Shown one piece after another: positions 33,335 to 41,795 of a DNA stretch of 64,000 bases (its first letter is position 1; the number at the start of each line of letters is the position of its first letter). The DNA comes from Paenibacillus sp. FSL R10-2782. GTDB taxonomy: Bacteria > Bacillota > Bacilli > Paenibacillales > Paenibacillaceae. Made by a program: the position numbers and the translations under genes. A model generated the notes under the pieces. The model was not told the origin of the DNA. It ran no database searches and was given only the letters and a program-made list of their open reading frames with translations. The stretch lies in contig NZ_CP151951.1 in NCBI RefSeq assembly GCF_038592985.1, positions 239,001-303,000 on the forward strand, in the 5' to 3' direction.

Positions 33335-33395
33335 ATGTAGACATGAAATTATTAAGAGTCAAATTGTACTAGACTTGTAGACATCATGTCTACAA
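33335..33395. promoter_or_regulatory. orphan operator-like palindrome plus half site
   Basis: TTGTAGACAT (33375-33384), one C, and ATGTCTACAA (33386-33395) form a perfect 10-bp inverted repeat. A further copy of the left arm, ATGTAGACAT, lies at 33335-33344, 40 bases upstream. No recognisable gene starts right after it. The layout suits a dimeric repressor, or a recombination site at the prophage edge. Confidence 0.5.
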
Positions 33396-33545
33396 ACTTG
33401 GCTTATAAATTTTATGCACTGGATACAAATCATTTGGTATTGACCTTTCATTTGCGTAAGTTATTTTTGAAGGGGAATAGAGCAGGTAGAAAGAATGCTT
33501 GGCAAGCAGGATGACATGGAATTTGCTCCATTTCTATAGAAAAAT

Positions 33546-33601
33546 AGCGACGGTACCGACGTTGGCGTAGAATGACGCTTTCGTCGGTACCGTCGCTTTT
33601 T
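33546..33601 (+). terminator. 16-bp perfect long hairpin with T-run
   Basis: AGCGACGGTACCGACG (33546-33561) pairs perfectly with CGTCGGTACCGTCGCT (33582-33597), followed by TTTT. A small inner stem (GCGT/ACGC) sits in the loop. It looks like a very strong terminator, although no gene of normal size ends before it. Confidence 0.7.
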
Positions 33602-33622
33602 AGGTTGAAAGGGGGTGATGAT

Positions 33623-33667
33623 TTGCCCTTAAAAAGGAAAGGAATATCTGGTGTGTGCTCTACATGA
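33623..33667 (+). CDS. possible 14-residue peptide with strong ribosome binding site
   Basis: TTG 33623 opens MPLKRKGISGVCST and stops at TGA 33665-33667. The upstream AAAGGGGGTGAT (33608-33619) matches the anti-Shine-Dalgarno sequence at 11 of 12 bases with correct spacing. It may be a leader peptide or a remnant. Nothing else supports it. Confidence 0.25.
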   Translation: MPLKRKGISGVCST

Positions 33668-33906
33668 TAATTTCTTTTTTTGGCTAAGACGGATTTAGTT
33701 TGATCGGTAGTCAGTTTCTATGCATCCTCTTTTCCATATTAATTTCAGAAATATACATTGAAAATAACGCTTGGGATGGTTCTTTCTGTAAACATAATCT
33801 CTATTCTGGCCGATACATACATAAGATGGGCTATTGTTAAATATACCCTCTTACTTTCGTATTTTGAAGTAAACTCTCATCTTTTTAAGAAGAAGGGACT
33901 ACCTCT

Positions 33907-34581
33907 ATGAATTATATGGACGAGCATATCCTAAGTCTCAAAAATAAGCTTAACCACGATGTAGCATCTAATAACGAAAATATGAACCTATCTCAACCTG
34001 CTGTACCCGATCAGGATAACTCTGTTGCTGAACAAAACAGGGTGCTGCGGATGGGTGATGAACTGATCCCGTTGGAATGGAAACCGATTTTGGATGGACA
34101 AATGGCGTTTAGCATCCCCAAATCTTTTAGCTTGATGCCACTGGAGCAATCCCGATTTAAATATCCTTCGGAACATCGTCCTCAGATTATTTACACTTCT
34201 TGGGACGGAACGGTGGATACCACCTTTAATCCGACAGAATCGGCTTTGGAGGTGGACGAGCTTCCCGAATTTGTAGAACAAATGGCGGATGTACTGCGGT
34301 CTGTACAACCCGTTCGTAATTGGATCGGTACCGAAATGATCGTGAATCGTTCCGGGCTGTCTATCGGAATTATTCGTTTTGTAGCAGCAGGTGTGGATAT
34401 GAATTTGTACAATGAAATACTGCTGTTTATCCATAAAGGACAGGTGATAATGGGCACATTTAACTGTATGGAATCGGATATGGAAGCGTGGTTACCTGTG
34501 GCAGAAAATACAGTGCAATCTCTCCATAGGCTACCGATTCCCTCACATCCCACGTATGAGAAAGGAGCGGATTCGTTATGA
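33907..34581 (+). CDS. DcrB/DUF1795-like protein, Eag-type chaperone candidate
   Basis: The 224-residue protein has no signal peptide. After a disordered N-terminus (1-55) comes a DUF1795/DcrB-like domain: MAFSIPKSFSLMPLEQSRFK, then strands and helix SALEVDELPEFVEQMADVLR, and MGTFNCMESDMEAWLPVAEN leading to TVQSL. In Gram-negative type VI systems, DUF1795 (Eag) proteins are chaperones that load PAAR-containing effectors onto VgrG. Here the gene overlaps the VgrG-like gene by four bases and a PAAR-like gene lies in the same operon, so the same role is likely. It starts behind AAGGGA. Confidence 0.7.
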   Translation: MNYMDEHILSLKNKLNHDVASNNENMNLSQPAVPDQDNSVAEQNRVLRMGDELIPLEWKPILDGQMAFSIPKSFSLMPLEQSRFKYPSEHRPQIIYTSWDGTVDTTFNPTESALEVDELPEFVEQMADVLRSVQPVRNWIGTEMIVNRSGLSIGIIRFVAAGVDMNLYNEILLFIHKGQVIMGTFNCMESDMEAWLPVAENTVQSLHRLPIPSHPTYEKGADSL

Positions 34582-35993
34582 GTTTGGGCTACGATAATAT
34601 CCAAATATATCCCTATGTTATGGTGGATCTGGAGCAGCTTACCCTCACGAAAAAAATCAACGAGCATACCCGGCTCTATTTTACAGGAATCATCCCCGAG
34701 GAGATGCAGGACAGCTATGTGGAAACGACTGAAAAGAACACCGTCATCGAGGTGAGCCAGCGGGATGAAACGGGCGAAAGCAAGCCGCTGTTCAGCGGGA
34801 TTGCCCTGTCGGTCGAAGTGAAGGTCGTGCGGGACGTGTACTATCTGGAGGTGGAGGCGATTTCTCATACCTACCGGATGGATATCCAGCAGCGTACCCG
34901 TTCTTTTCAATATACAAAAATGACCATTCCTCAGATGTTGGAGCAGATCGGCAAGGACTACGAAGGGCTGGATGTGATTGATGGAGCGACAGGTGGAGAG
35001 CCAATCGGAAGGCTGGCCATCCAGTATCAGGAGACGGACTGGGCGTTCTTGAGACGTATGGCCTCCCGGTATCATACGAGCCTGATGCCTGTGGCTCGTT
35101 TTGACAGTCCAAAATTTTATTTTGGCATTGAGGATAGCCCTGCACAGGTGGTGCTGGATCATACTCGTTATACCGTGCGCAAGCAGATGCTGCCTTTCCG
35201 TTATTTTCAGGAAAATGAGCAGGCGAAGGTGACGGAAAATGACTTTATTTTCTATGAGGTAGAAACGGACGAGGTACTGGATTTGGGAGCTCAGCTGACC
35301 TTTCAGGGACACAGCTTGTACGTCATTGAGGCGTATACCGAAATGAGGCAAGGACTGCTGCGACATCAATATGTGCTTGCCTCGTACAAAGGCTTACGGC
35401 AAAAAAGCTACTACCAGGAAAAGCTGGCGGGAGCCTCGTTAAGCGGTGTGGTTGTGGACTTGCGTCAGGATCAGGTGCGAATTCATCTGGATTGCGATGA
35501 GAAGCAGGATAAAGATAAGGCGCATTGGTTCAACTATTCGACGGTGTACAGTGGGGGAGGACATACAGGCTGGTACGTGATGCCAGAAAAAGGAGACTCC
35601 GTATCGTTGTATTTTCTGGGCAGTCGTGAAGAAGATGGGATTGCGGGGAGTGCGATCAGGCGTGCAGGCAGAGGGAGCGGACACAACAAGTTTTCCAATC
35701 CCCAGATGAAAATATGGCGAACGCCTCATGGCAAAGAGATTCGTTTGGGGCCGGATGAACTGGTCGTGACGGGGAAGGACGGCGCTATTTTTATCAAGCT
35801 GGATGACAAGGAAGGCATTCATATCGTGAGCAGTAAGCAGGTAAGTATCTCGGCGGGTGGCAACTTGAGTTTATCTGCTGGTAAAACGATGAGTCTGTCC
35901 GCAGGCAGTGAGCTGCGTATGGATTGCAACGGTAGTCATATTCAATTGAGCGGATCAGCGGATATGAAGGGTAGCGAAGTGAAGTCGAATTAG
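34578..35993 (+). CDS. VgrG/Pvc8-like spike protein (phage late control D family)
   Basis: The 471-residue protein shows the gpD-like base (about 1-270, with DWAFLRRMASRYHTSLMPVA and KFYFGIEDSP), an OB-fold gp5-like part (about 285-375: VVVDLRQDQVRIHLDCDEKQ and GWYVMPEKGDSVSLYFLGSR) and a short beta-helix needle at the end (SISAGGNLSLSAGKTMSLSA). It is shorter than Gram-negative VgrG but has all three parts. It would form the trimeric spike that carries the PAAR-like tip. No sheath, tube or baseplate genes are in view. Confidence 0.85.
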   Translation: MSLGYDNIQIYPYVMVDLEQLTLTKKINEHTRLYFTGIIPEEMQDSYVETTEKNTVIEVSQRDETGESKPLFSGIALSVEVKVVRDVYYLEVEAISHTYRMDIQQRTRSFQYTKMTIPQMLEQIGKDYEGLDVIDGATGGEPIGRLAIQYQETDWAFLRRMASRYHTSLMPVARFDSPKFYFGIEDSPAQVVLDHTRYTVRKQMLPFRYFQENEQAKVTENDFIFYEVETDEVLDLGAQLTFQGHSLYVIEAYTEMRQGLLRHQYVLASYKGLRQKSYYQEKLAGASLSGVVVDLRQDQVRIHLDCDEKQDKDKAHWFNYSTVYSGGGHTGWYVMPEKGDSVSLYFLGSREEDGIAGSAIRRAGRGSGHNKFSNPQMKIWRTPHGKEIRLGPDELVVTGKDGAIFIKLDDKEGIHIVSSKQVSISAGGNLSLSAGKTMSLSAGSELRMDCNGSHIQLSGSADMKGSEVKSN

Positions 35994-36067
35994 GCTGCAG
36001 GGCGGCTGCTGAATGGCGGCAACATGATGATATGACATGAAGAGCTTTAGGTGGTGGATGAAAGCAA

Positions 36068-37357
36068 ATGGAGAAGCCTATAGATGAGCTAGACCCGCAG
36101 CAGCGGCAAGCCATTTTGGATCAGGCGTGGTTTCTGATCCGCAGAGATTGGGCGCTGAAGTTCAAGGTGACGCAAGAGAAACGGATTCAAGCCTGTGTCG
36201 AGGTCTTCCAAGGATACTGTCAGAAGATTCGGCAAGAGCAGCTTCAAGGAAGAAAAGGAAAGATCGGTTATATCACGTACTCCGTGCTACGTACCACATG
36301 GCTGGAGGAGCAGCCTACTTATCTCGTGGAGGCAGCAGACGCCTTATGGGTACTTGATCCTGAACCGATCCGATTCGAATATGATACAGAGTGGACGTTC
36401 TCCTATTGGTGTGATTTGCAGCAGCATTTGAGAACGGAGGTAGAGAAACAACAAATTTCTCTAACAGAGCTGGAATGGGAGCAGATCATGCTGGAGGCAG
36501 CGGTACATATTCATGAGCTAGTGGTGAATATGATTCGTTTGGCGATGAAACAGGCGGTGTGTTTACCGGAGTTTCAGGAACTGGAGCGGGAAGAAACATT
36601 CGAGATTCGTGTTGGAGAGTACCTGGATCAGAGTGTGTCTGTGTATAAAGAAGACCGCAGACGGATGGATGCGAACGTAATCAAGTCGTGGCTGGAGGAA
36701 AAAGAAGAACAAGCCTACAGCTATCAGGCGTTGGAGGGCATCCAGCTATCGGACGGGGATTATAGCCAGTTGGATTTTCGGTATACGGCCTTTCGCCAGA
36801 TCAAGATGGAACATAATCGCTTGCGTGGCTGTGTCTTGGTTGGAACGATGTGGGAGGAAAGTCGACTCGATGGGATCGACTTAACATACAGCTTGCTTCA
36901 TGGAGCCGATTTTAGCGGTTGCTCCATGAGAGGGGCAATATTGGATGTTGTTATGGGCAACGCCGGATATGGCTCGGATGCTTCTTTAGATTGGGAGCCA
37001 CTGGGGTTTGCTGGCGTAGATTTCACAGGGACGAGCTTGCAGGGAGCTCATTTTCAAGATGCACAGTTGCGAGGAGCTGTATTCCAAGATGCCCTGCTGC
37101 AAAGAGCGTCCTTGAACGGAGCGGATCTAACAGATGCTTATTTTGCGGGAGCGGACGTGTCAGGTGCTTCCTTTGAGGGAGCCTATTTGAACCGGGCCGA
37201 TTTTACGGGCGCAAATGTACAAGGCGTGATGTTTACCGACGAACAGCGTAGGCAGGCCATTGGATTGGAATGTGTAGCCCTTGAGTCTCCTTCATGGGGG
37301 GAGCCTTCTACATCTGCACAGGCGAGGGATGGCAGGAAAAGGGAGTGGTTGCATTGA
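36068..37357 (+). CDS. pentapeptide-repeat protein of the VgrG cluster
   Basis: The 429-residue protein has a helical N-terminal region (1-220) with many Trp, Glu and Gln and no known family. A right-handed pentapeptide-repeat helix (about 235-400) follows: ADFSGCSMRGAILD, then FTGTSLQGAHFQDAQLRGAV and ASLNGADLTDAYFAGADVSG. The N-terminal part may dock on the spike or the chaperone. Pentapeptide modules occur in effectors and adaptors of secretion systems. It overlaps the next gene by four bases, so it is part of the operon. Function is inferred from context only. Confidence 0.75.
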   Translation: MEKPIDELDPQQRQAILDQAWFLIRRDWALKFKVTQEKRIQACVEVFQGYCQKIRQEQLQGRKGKIGYITYSVLRTTWLEEQPTYLVEAADALWVLDPEPIRFEYDTEWTFSYWCDLQQHLRTEVEKQQISLTELEWEQIMLEAAVHIHELVVNMIRLAMKQAVCLPEFQELEREETFEIRVGEYLDQSVSVYKEDRRRMDANVIKSWLEEKEEQAYSYQALEGIQLSDGDYSQLDFRYTAFRQIKMEHNRLRGCVLVGTMWEESRLDGIDLTYSLLHGADFSGCSMRGAILDVVMGNAGYGSDASLDWEPLGFAGVDFTGTSLQGAHFQDAQLRGAVFQDALLQRASLNGADLTDAYFAGADVSGASFEGAYLNRADFTGANVQGVMFTDEQRRQAIGLECVALESPSWGEPSTSAQARDGRKREWLH

Positions 37358-37878
37358 GATATTTCCGACTGATGATGGATGAGCGGGTAAAACATCGGAT
37401 AGAACCTGCTGCGCTCTCTCCCTTGCAGGTAGAGGCCATCCTGTCAGATGCCCCGATGAAGGAACCGCAGGATGAACCTCTTTTTTTAGATGTACATACT
37501 GATCAACGAACGATATACCCAGATTTTTTGGAATTTCCAATGCCGCTGGTGTCGGATCGGCTGAAAGCATTATTGGAGAAATATATGCCGGGACTGGAAT
37601 GGGAAGCGGCCATCCTTACCGATTTTCAGCAAGCTAGACAGGACGTGTACTGGATACTTCGGCCGCCGATAGTAGATTGCCTTTCCGTACAAACGGAGTG
37701 GTATCCCAATGATACGTTGAAGCATTTGGTGCTCAAACAGGGGGATATCCCATCGCCTGTTTTTCGGATTGCGGGACTGATCGAACCCCATATCTATATT
37801 CATCTGGCTGTGGCGGAAAGTCTGCTGCGCCGATCTTTTACAGGCATTCGAGTACAACGAATCGAGATGGAGCACTAA
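37354..37878 (+). CDS. Imm11/DUF1629-like immunity protein candidate
   Basis: TTG 37354 overlaps the previous stop and follows GGGAG. The 174-residue protein has the layout of the DUF1629/Imm11 group: LVSDRLKALLEKYMPGLEWE in the middle, then a beta-rich part and a C-terminal VFRIAGLIEPHIYIHLAVAE with SFTGIRVQRIEM. In related clusters such proteins protect against a toxin or help load it. No toxin gene remains next to it here. Family assignment is by pattern and is not certain. Confidence 0.55.
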   Translation: MRYFRLMMDERVKHRIEPAALSPLQVEAILSDAPMKEPQDEPLFLDVHTDQRTIYPDFLEFPMPLVSDRLKALLEKYMPGLEWEAAILTDFQQARQDVYWILRPPIVDCLSVQTEWYPNDTLKHLVLKQGDIPSPVFRIAGLIEPHIYIHLAVAESLLRRSFTGIRVQRIEMEH

Positions 37879-37893
37879 GGAGGATGGAGCAAG

Positions 37894-38310
37894 GTGGAAG
37901 AAGCCCAAGTGAAACCGGGAACCGGTGCGAAAAAGAGCTATGTCGTGGCAGGAGCAATTTTAAGCTGTAGTTATGGCACGCAGCCTACGCGTTTGAAACG
38001 GCCTTTTAGCCATGGGGTCTACGTGAAAAACAAGGCACAAATGAACATTGGAGATTATGTACCGGGAGTGAACATCCAGTCTTTTGGGAACTGCTCCAGT
38101 CCATTAAATCCGGCTGTGCAAGCCAGTGACATGGTGGACATCTATGGCGTGAAGAAAGCCCCGTGCGTTCCTGTCCTGACCATGCCGTGGCTGAACGGAA
38201 AAAGCGACATGAGGATTGAGGGCCAACCTGCCTTGACACAGAACTGTACCCACCAGTGTCTGTATTGTGGTCATATCCGAATTGAAAATGACGGGCAGGA
38301 GCTGGATTAA
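37894..38310 (+). CDS. DUF4280 PAAR-like spike-tip protein
   Basis: The 138-residue protein starts at GTG 37894 behind AAGGAGG. It has the DUF4280 signature: YVVAGAILSCSYGTQPTRLK, then NIGDYVPGVNIQSFGNCSS, and near the end TQNCTHQCLYCGHIRIENDG with several cysteines and histidines. DUF4280 is a PAAR-like tip of polymorphic toxin systems and is often joined to a toxin downstream. Here it is a stand-alone tip and the expected toxin gene is replaced by a VgrG fragment. Confidence 0.85.
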   Translation: MEEAQVKPGTGAKKSYVVAGAILSCSYGTQPTRLKRPFSHGVYVKNKAQMNIGDYVPGVNIQSFGNCSSPLNPAVQASDMVDIYGVKKAPCVPVLTMPWLNGKSDMRIEGQPALTQNCTHQCLYCGHIRIENDGQELD

Positions 38311-38342
38311 AGACCTGCTCTTTGACTTGTTTCATGACGCCA

Positions 38343-38674
38343 TATTTCGGATACTCCCTCGCAATTTTATGTTGTCGGAAAGGAGAACTGAAAGGACTTG
38401 AGCGTATTGCAATACATGGAAACGGATGGGCGTTTTTAAAGCGCCTCGCCTCCCGCTTTGGGTCGGTATTAGTGCCAGAGGTCACCGCAGCTTCTCCCAA
38501 GGTTTTTTTCGGGATGCCGGAAGGCAAATCGTACAGGGTGGAACGGGATGTATTTTACCGGGAAAGGAGAAAATCGTCAGGCATTACGCGCAGTTCGAGG
38601 CTTCTTATCGCAAGGAGCTGGGGCTGGAGCCGCCGCAGGAGCTGAGAAGCCAGAAGATATCATATTTGGAGTAG
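38343..38674 (+). pseudogene. VgrG-like gene remnant with frameshift
   Basis: In one frame the DNA encodes GWAFLKRLASRFGSVLVPEV and SPKVFFGMPEGKSYRVERDV followed by FYRER, clearly related to the matching part of the VgrG at 34578 (DWAFLRRMASRYHTSLMPVA). The reading then passes to another frame (EKIVRHYAQFEASYRKELGL, ending SQKISYLE at 38674), so there is a frameshift near 38,565. Start, OB fold and needle are missing. It is a relic of a second, different VgrG. Confidence 0.8.
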
Positions 38675-39120
38675 GTCGGCAAGTCGATGTATGGGGGTAA
38701 AATAGTGGACAAAGTTTTTCTTGTCCAACCGTTTTTACCGAAAACTGAATACTGGATTAATAAGAAAGTGATTATTCCCAGTTGAACAATCTATTAGGGG
38801 ATAGTCTCTTTTTTGTTTTTTCGACAGCATTCGCGGTTTTGTGAGAATTTTGTGAGAACGGTTTGATAGAATGTTATTGCAATGGGGAGGGAGAGGCAAT
38901 ATGGGCGAGTGAATCAAGCGATACTGTTCGGAGTTCTGGTAAATCGAGCGTTTCAGTCACGATTTATAATCAGGACGAGCAGCAACACGTAAGTAGCGAC
39001 GGTAAATAGCGCAGGAAAGATATAGAAGATTATTGGAGTTGTAGCAGAAGCGTTGAGAGACGATTGAAACTCGTATGAACTTCATCATCGAATATAACGA
39101 GAGGCGAGTGAAAGTAGCAG
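38675..39120. other. 445-base gap with hairpin, tandem repeats and long leader
   Basis: TGGACAA and TTGTCCA (38703-38727) form an inverted repeat. TTTTGTGAGAA occurs twice in direct tandem (38837-38847 and 38848-38858), followed by TAGAAT at 38867. A G-rich stretch GGGGAGGGAGAGG (38883-38895) precedes a three-codon frame. The rest, up to the surface-protein start, is a 220-base leader with no ORF of note. Confidence 0.5.
38837..38858 (+). repeat. tandem 11-bp direct repeat upstream of the surface-protein gene
   Basis: Two exact, adjacent copies of TTTTGTGAGAA, one helix turn apart, lie just before a TAGAAT -10-like box. This suits side-by-side binding of a response regulator. Confidence 0.55.
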
Positions 39121-41460
39121 ATGATTAGACGGTGTATTTCTTCGTTATTGGTATTATTTCTTATTGCAGGAGTGACCCCTGTACATGCAGCCGCTACTAA
39201 CTTGGCGTTAAATAAAACTGCAACAGCTAGCAGTATATGGTTCGGTTCTCTTCCAAGTTATGCAGTCGACGGGAATCCACGTAGTGAGTGGGGACCATCA
39301 ACCGCAAGCGGTTCTCCTTGGCTCAAGGTTGACTTAGGCTCGGTAACACAATTTAATAGTTATATGGTACAGACATTGTCAGATCGGTACAACAGTGCGA
39401 TCACATTAGAAACAAGCAATGATGATTCAACTTGGACTGTATTGGATACAGTATCTGGAAATACTAGTGTAACTATCAATAAAACATTGCCTCAAGTTGT
39501 CAGTGCAAGATATGTGAAGGTTACGATTAATTCGTGGTCTTTTTTTCCTGACATTACAGAATTCCAACTATACAATACCTCGCTGGGGGCGCCAACCGAC
39601 GTCGCAGCTACAGCAAGTGATGAGCAAGTAACGTTAAACTGGAGCAGCGGGTTGAATGCAACGAGCTATAAAGTGTATCAAGGAACATCGCCAGGTATAT
39701 ACGATGCAGCTCCGGTAGCGACAGTCAACGGCACAACTGCAACAGTAACAGGGCTGACCAATGGTACAACTTATTACTTTGCGGTTAAGTCTAATAACGA
39801 ACACGGGGAAAGCTCTTTCTCGAATGAAGTGAGCGCAAAGCCACATATGAACCCGCCTGCGGCACCAACAGGACTCACAGCGACAGCCAGTAACAGACAA
39901 GTAGCGTTAAGCTGGAACAGTGTTGCCGGAGCTGTCACCTACGATGTTTACAAGGGAACAACATTGGGGTCCTACGAGTCAACTCCGGTTGCGACCGTGA
40001 GCGGGGCGACTTATAGCTACACGGAAACAGGTTTAACGAACGGTGTGACGTATTATTTTGTAATCAAGGCAAGCAACGCAGGAGGCAACAGCGACAACTC
40101 CAATGAAGCGAGTGCAACGCCTCAAGTTTCAGTACCTGGAGTGCCGGTATTGCTGCCCGCCACAGCGGGAGATTCGCGAGTAAGTTTAACTTGGAATCCG
40201 ATGATCGATTCCACGGGGTACAAAATATTCAAAAGTACGACTTCCGGGGCTTATGGGGCAGAAGAAACCACGGTAAGTGGCTCGGTATACAGCTATGATG
40301 TAACAGGATTGGCGAATGGCACCACATACTATTTTGTCGTCCAAGCAACGAATCCAGCAGGAGAAAGCACTGCTTCCAATGAAGTGAGCGAAACGCCCAA
40401 AACCGTGCCGTCATCGCCAACGGATGTAACTGTGACAGCAGGTGATAAACAAGCGACCGTTAGCTTCAATACCCCTGTCGAAAATGGAGGAAGCCCAATA
40501 ACACGCTACGAGGTCACAGCCTCACCAGGGAATATTACCACAATAGGGACGGCAAGTCCGATCACGGTAACGGGGCTGTCAAATGACACCACGTATACGT
40601 TTACGGTGAAAGCTGAAAATGGTGCAGGTAGCAGTGCAGCTTCCACTGTCTCCAAGGAAGTCACGCCAACAGCGCCATCCAGAAACAGAGATAAATCAGT
40701 AACGGATACATCATCTGAGTCTTCTACATCGACTATATCGCCAACACAGACCACGTCGCCTGCTCCGGCACCAACTCCTGAACCTGCGCAGCCTACTGTT
40801 GATGTATTCAAGAGCAGCATTGTCAATGTAGCAAGCTCAGTTAAGGCTATTGAGTCCAAGGTAGCGGAAGCAAAGCAAGCAAATGTTAAGACTGAATTAG
40901 CTGATATTAAAGGGCACTGGGCTGAAAAGGCGATCAATACGTTCGTGAAATTGCAGTTTATCAAAGGTTATGAGAATGGACAGTTCAAGCCTAATGGTAA
41001 TATTACACGTGCGGAGTTCGCAATGCTTGTCTCTCGCGTATTCGATATTAGCGGCGATGCTGACCATTCCGCAGCTATGAGCGATATCAGCAGTCACTGG
41101 GCTAAGGGAGCTATTGAGAAGCTCGCCAGCGCGGGAGTAATTGGTGGATATGGCGACGGAACCTTCAAACCGAACCAAACGATTAGCCGTGAAGAAATAG
41201 TTATCATCCTATCCCGTATTGTGAATTTGAGTAGTGTGAATAAAGATGATTCCAAAGGTAACTTTACAGATTTATCGAGTGCAAGCTCCTATGCAACGAA
41301 CGCAATTAAGGATGTCGCAGAAGCGGGTATTATCACTGGCAAGAGCGATGGCGTATTTGATCCACAGGGCAATGCCACTCGCGCTGAGGCTCTAACAATT
41401 ATTCTGAATGCATTGAGCCTTCATCCACAAGTTAAGAATCTCGTGGGTTCCTTGGACTAA
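39121..41460 (+). CDS. secreted F5/8C-FN3-SLH surface protein
   Basis: The 779-residue protein has a signal peptide (MIRRCISSLLVLFLIAGVTP, cleavage after VHA). An F5/8-type C (CBM32-like) domain follows (about 25-155: NLALNKTATAS and WLKVDLGSVTQFNSYMVQTL). Four fibronectin III repeats come next (about 158-520), each with a GLTNGTTYYFAVKS-type strand. A Ser/Thr/Pro linker and three SLH motifs (about 595-770: IKGHWAEKAINTFVKLQFIK, ISSHWAKGAIEKLASAGVIG, and a third) end it. SLH domains anchor to pyruvylated wall polymer. The protein likely displays a carbohydrate-binding module on the cell surface; there is no catalytic domain. Confidence 0.92.
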   Translation: MIRRCISSLLVLFLIAGVTPVHAAATNLALNKTATASSIWFGSLPSYAVDGNPRSEWGPSTASGSPWLKVDLGSVTQFNSYMVQTLSDRYNSAITLETSNDDSTWTVLDTVSGNTSVTINKTLPQVVSARYVKVTINSWSFFPDITEFQLYNTSLGAPTDVAATASDEQVTLNWSSGLNATSYKVYQGTSPGIYDAAPVATVNGTTATVTGLTNGTTYYFAVKSNNEHGESSFSNEVSAKPHMNPPAAPTGLTATASNRQVALSWNSVAGAVTYDVYKGTTLGSYESTPVATVSGATYSYTETGLTNGVTYYFVIKASNAGGNSDNSNEASATPQVSVPGVPVLLPATAGDSRVSLTWNPMIDSTGYKIFKSTTSGAYGAEETTVSGSVYSYDVTGLANGTTYYFVVQATNPAGESTASNEVSETPKTVPSSPTDVTVTAGDKQATVSFNTPVENGGSPITRYEVTASPGNITTIGTASPITVTGLSNDTTYTFTVKAENGAGSSAASTVSKEVTPTAPSRNRDKSVTDTSSESSTSTISPTQTTSPAPAPTPEPAQPTVDVFKSSIVNVASSVKAIESKVAEAKQANVKTELADIKGHWAEKAINTFVKLQFIKGYENGQFKPNGNITRAEFAMLVSRVFDISGDADHSAAMSDISSHWAKGAIEKLASAGVIGGYGDGTFKPNQTISREEIVIILSRIVNLSSVNKDDSKGNFTDLSSASSYATNAIKDVAEAGIITGKSDGVFDPQGNATRAEALTIILNALSLHPQVKNLVGSLD

Positions 41461-41505
41461 TGTCTTACCTGATATAATTCATATGTAACAGCGGAGCTAT
41501 ATGTC

Positions 41506-41558
41506 AAAGGTTATCCTGAAACAGTTGGAAAGGACTGTTGCAGGATAACCTTTTGTTT
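41506..41558 (+). terminator. strong terminator after the surface-protein gene
   Basis: AAAGGTTATCCTG (41506-41518) pairs perfectly with CAGGATAACCTTT (41541-41553), with an inner AACAGT/ACTGTT stem and TTTTG after it. Confidence 0.9.
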
Positions 41559-41701
41559 TAGCTGCTGATATGATGTTGCCTATAATACCTCATAAATGGA
41601 TTGGGTCCATACCACCTCCCTAAATAAGCTAAGTATTGCGGCGGTGGATTTTATCTCTGAAAGCAAACCAATGCTTTATCTTCTCTTCTTTTGAATAAGT
41701 A

Positions 41702-41760
41702 TTGACACGGATAGAAAAGTATTATATCTTTATATCAAGATAAATAAATTAAAGATATAA
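41702..41760. promoter_or_regulatory. promoter and MarR-type operator before DUF896 and doxX genes
   Basis: TTGACA (41702-41707) and TATCTT (41725-41730) are 17 bases apart. TATCTT and AAGATA (41737-41742) form an inverted repeat over the -10, and TTATATCTTT (41722-41731) with AAAGATATAA (41751-41760) form a wider one. The TATCTn-nAGATA shape resembles MhqR/MarR-type operators, whose targets include DoxX-family genes; regulator identity is inference. Confidence 0.5.
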
Positions 41761-41795
41761 CCAATCAAGAAAATATTAAATATGGAGGTAAAGAT

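Larger units (their letters stand above)
33077..33906. other. 830-base intergenic region at the prophage/host junction
   Basis: No gene of normal size is present. The stretch holds the acyltransferase promoter and two terminators (33123-33316), the orphan palindrome (33335-33395), a 14-codon frame (ATG 33495 to stop 33539), a long hairpin (33546-33601) and another 14-codon frame from TTG 33623 with a near-perfect ribosome binding site. The rest (33668-33900) is AT-rich, with nothing I can name. The prophage right end is probably somewhere here. Confidence 0.5.

Noticed and set aside
33375..33395. BlaI/MecI or CopY operator
   Set aside because: Those sites have TACA and TGTA facing inward (TACA-N-TGTA); here the outer ends are TGTA and TACA, so the order is inverted.
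34191..35369. Leftward 392-codon frame opposite the VgrG-like gene
   Set aside because: Shadow of the VgrG and DcrB-like genes; its protein is of odd composition without motifs or a ribosome binding site.
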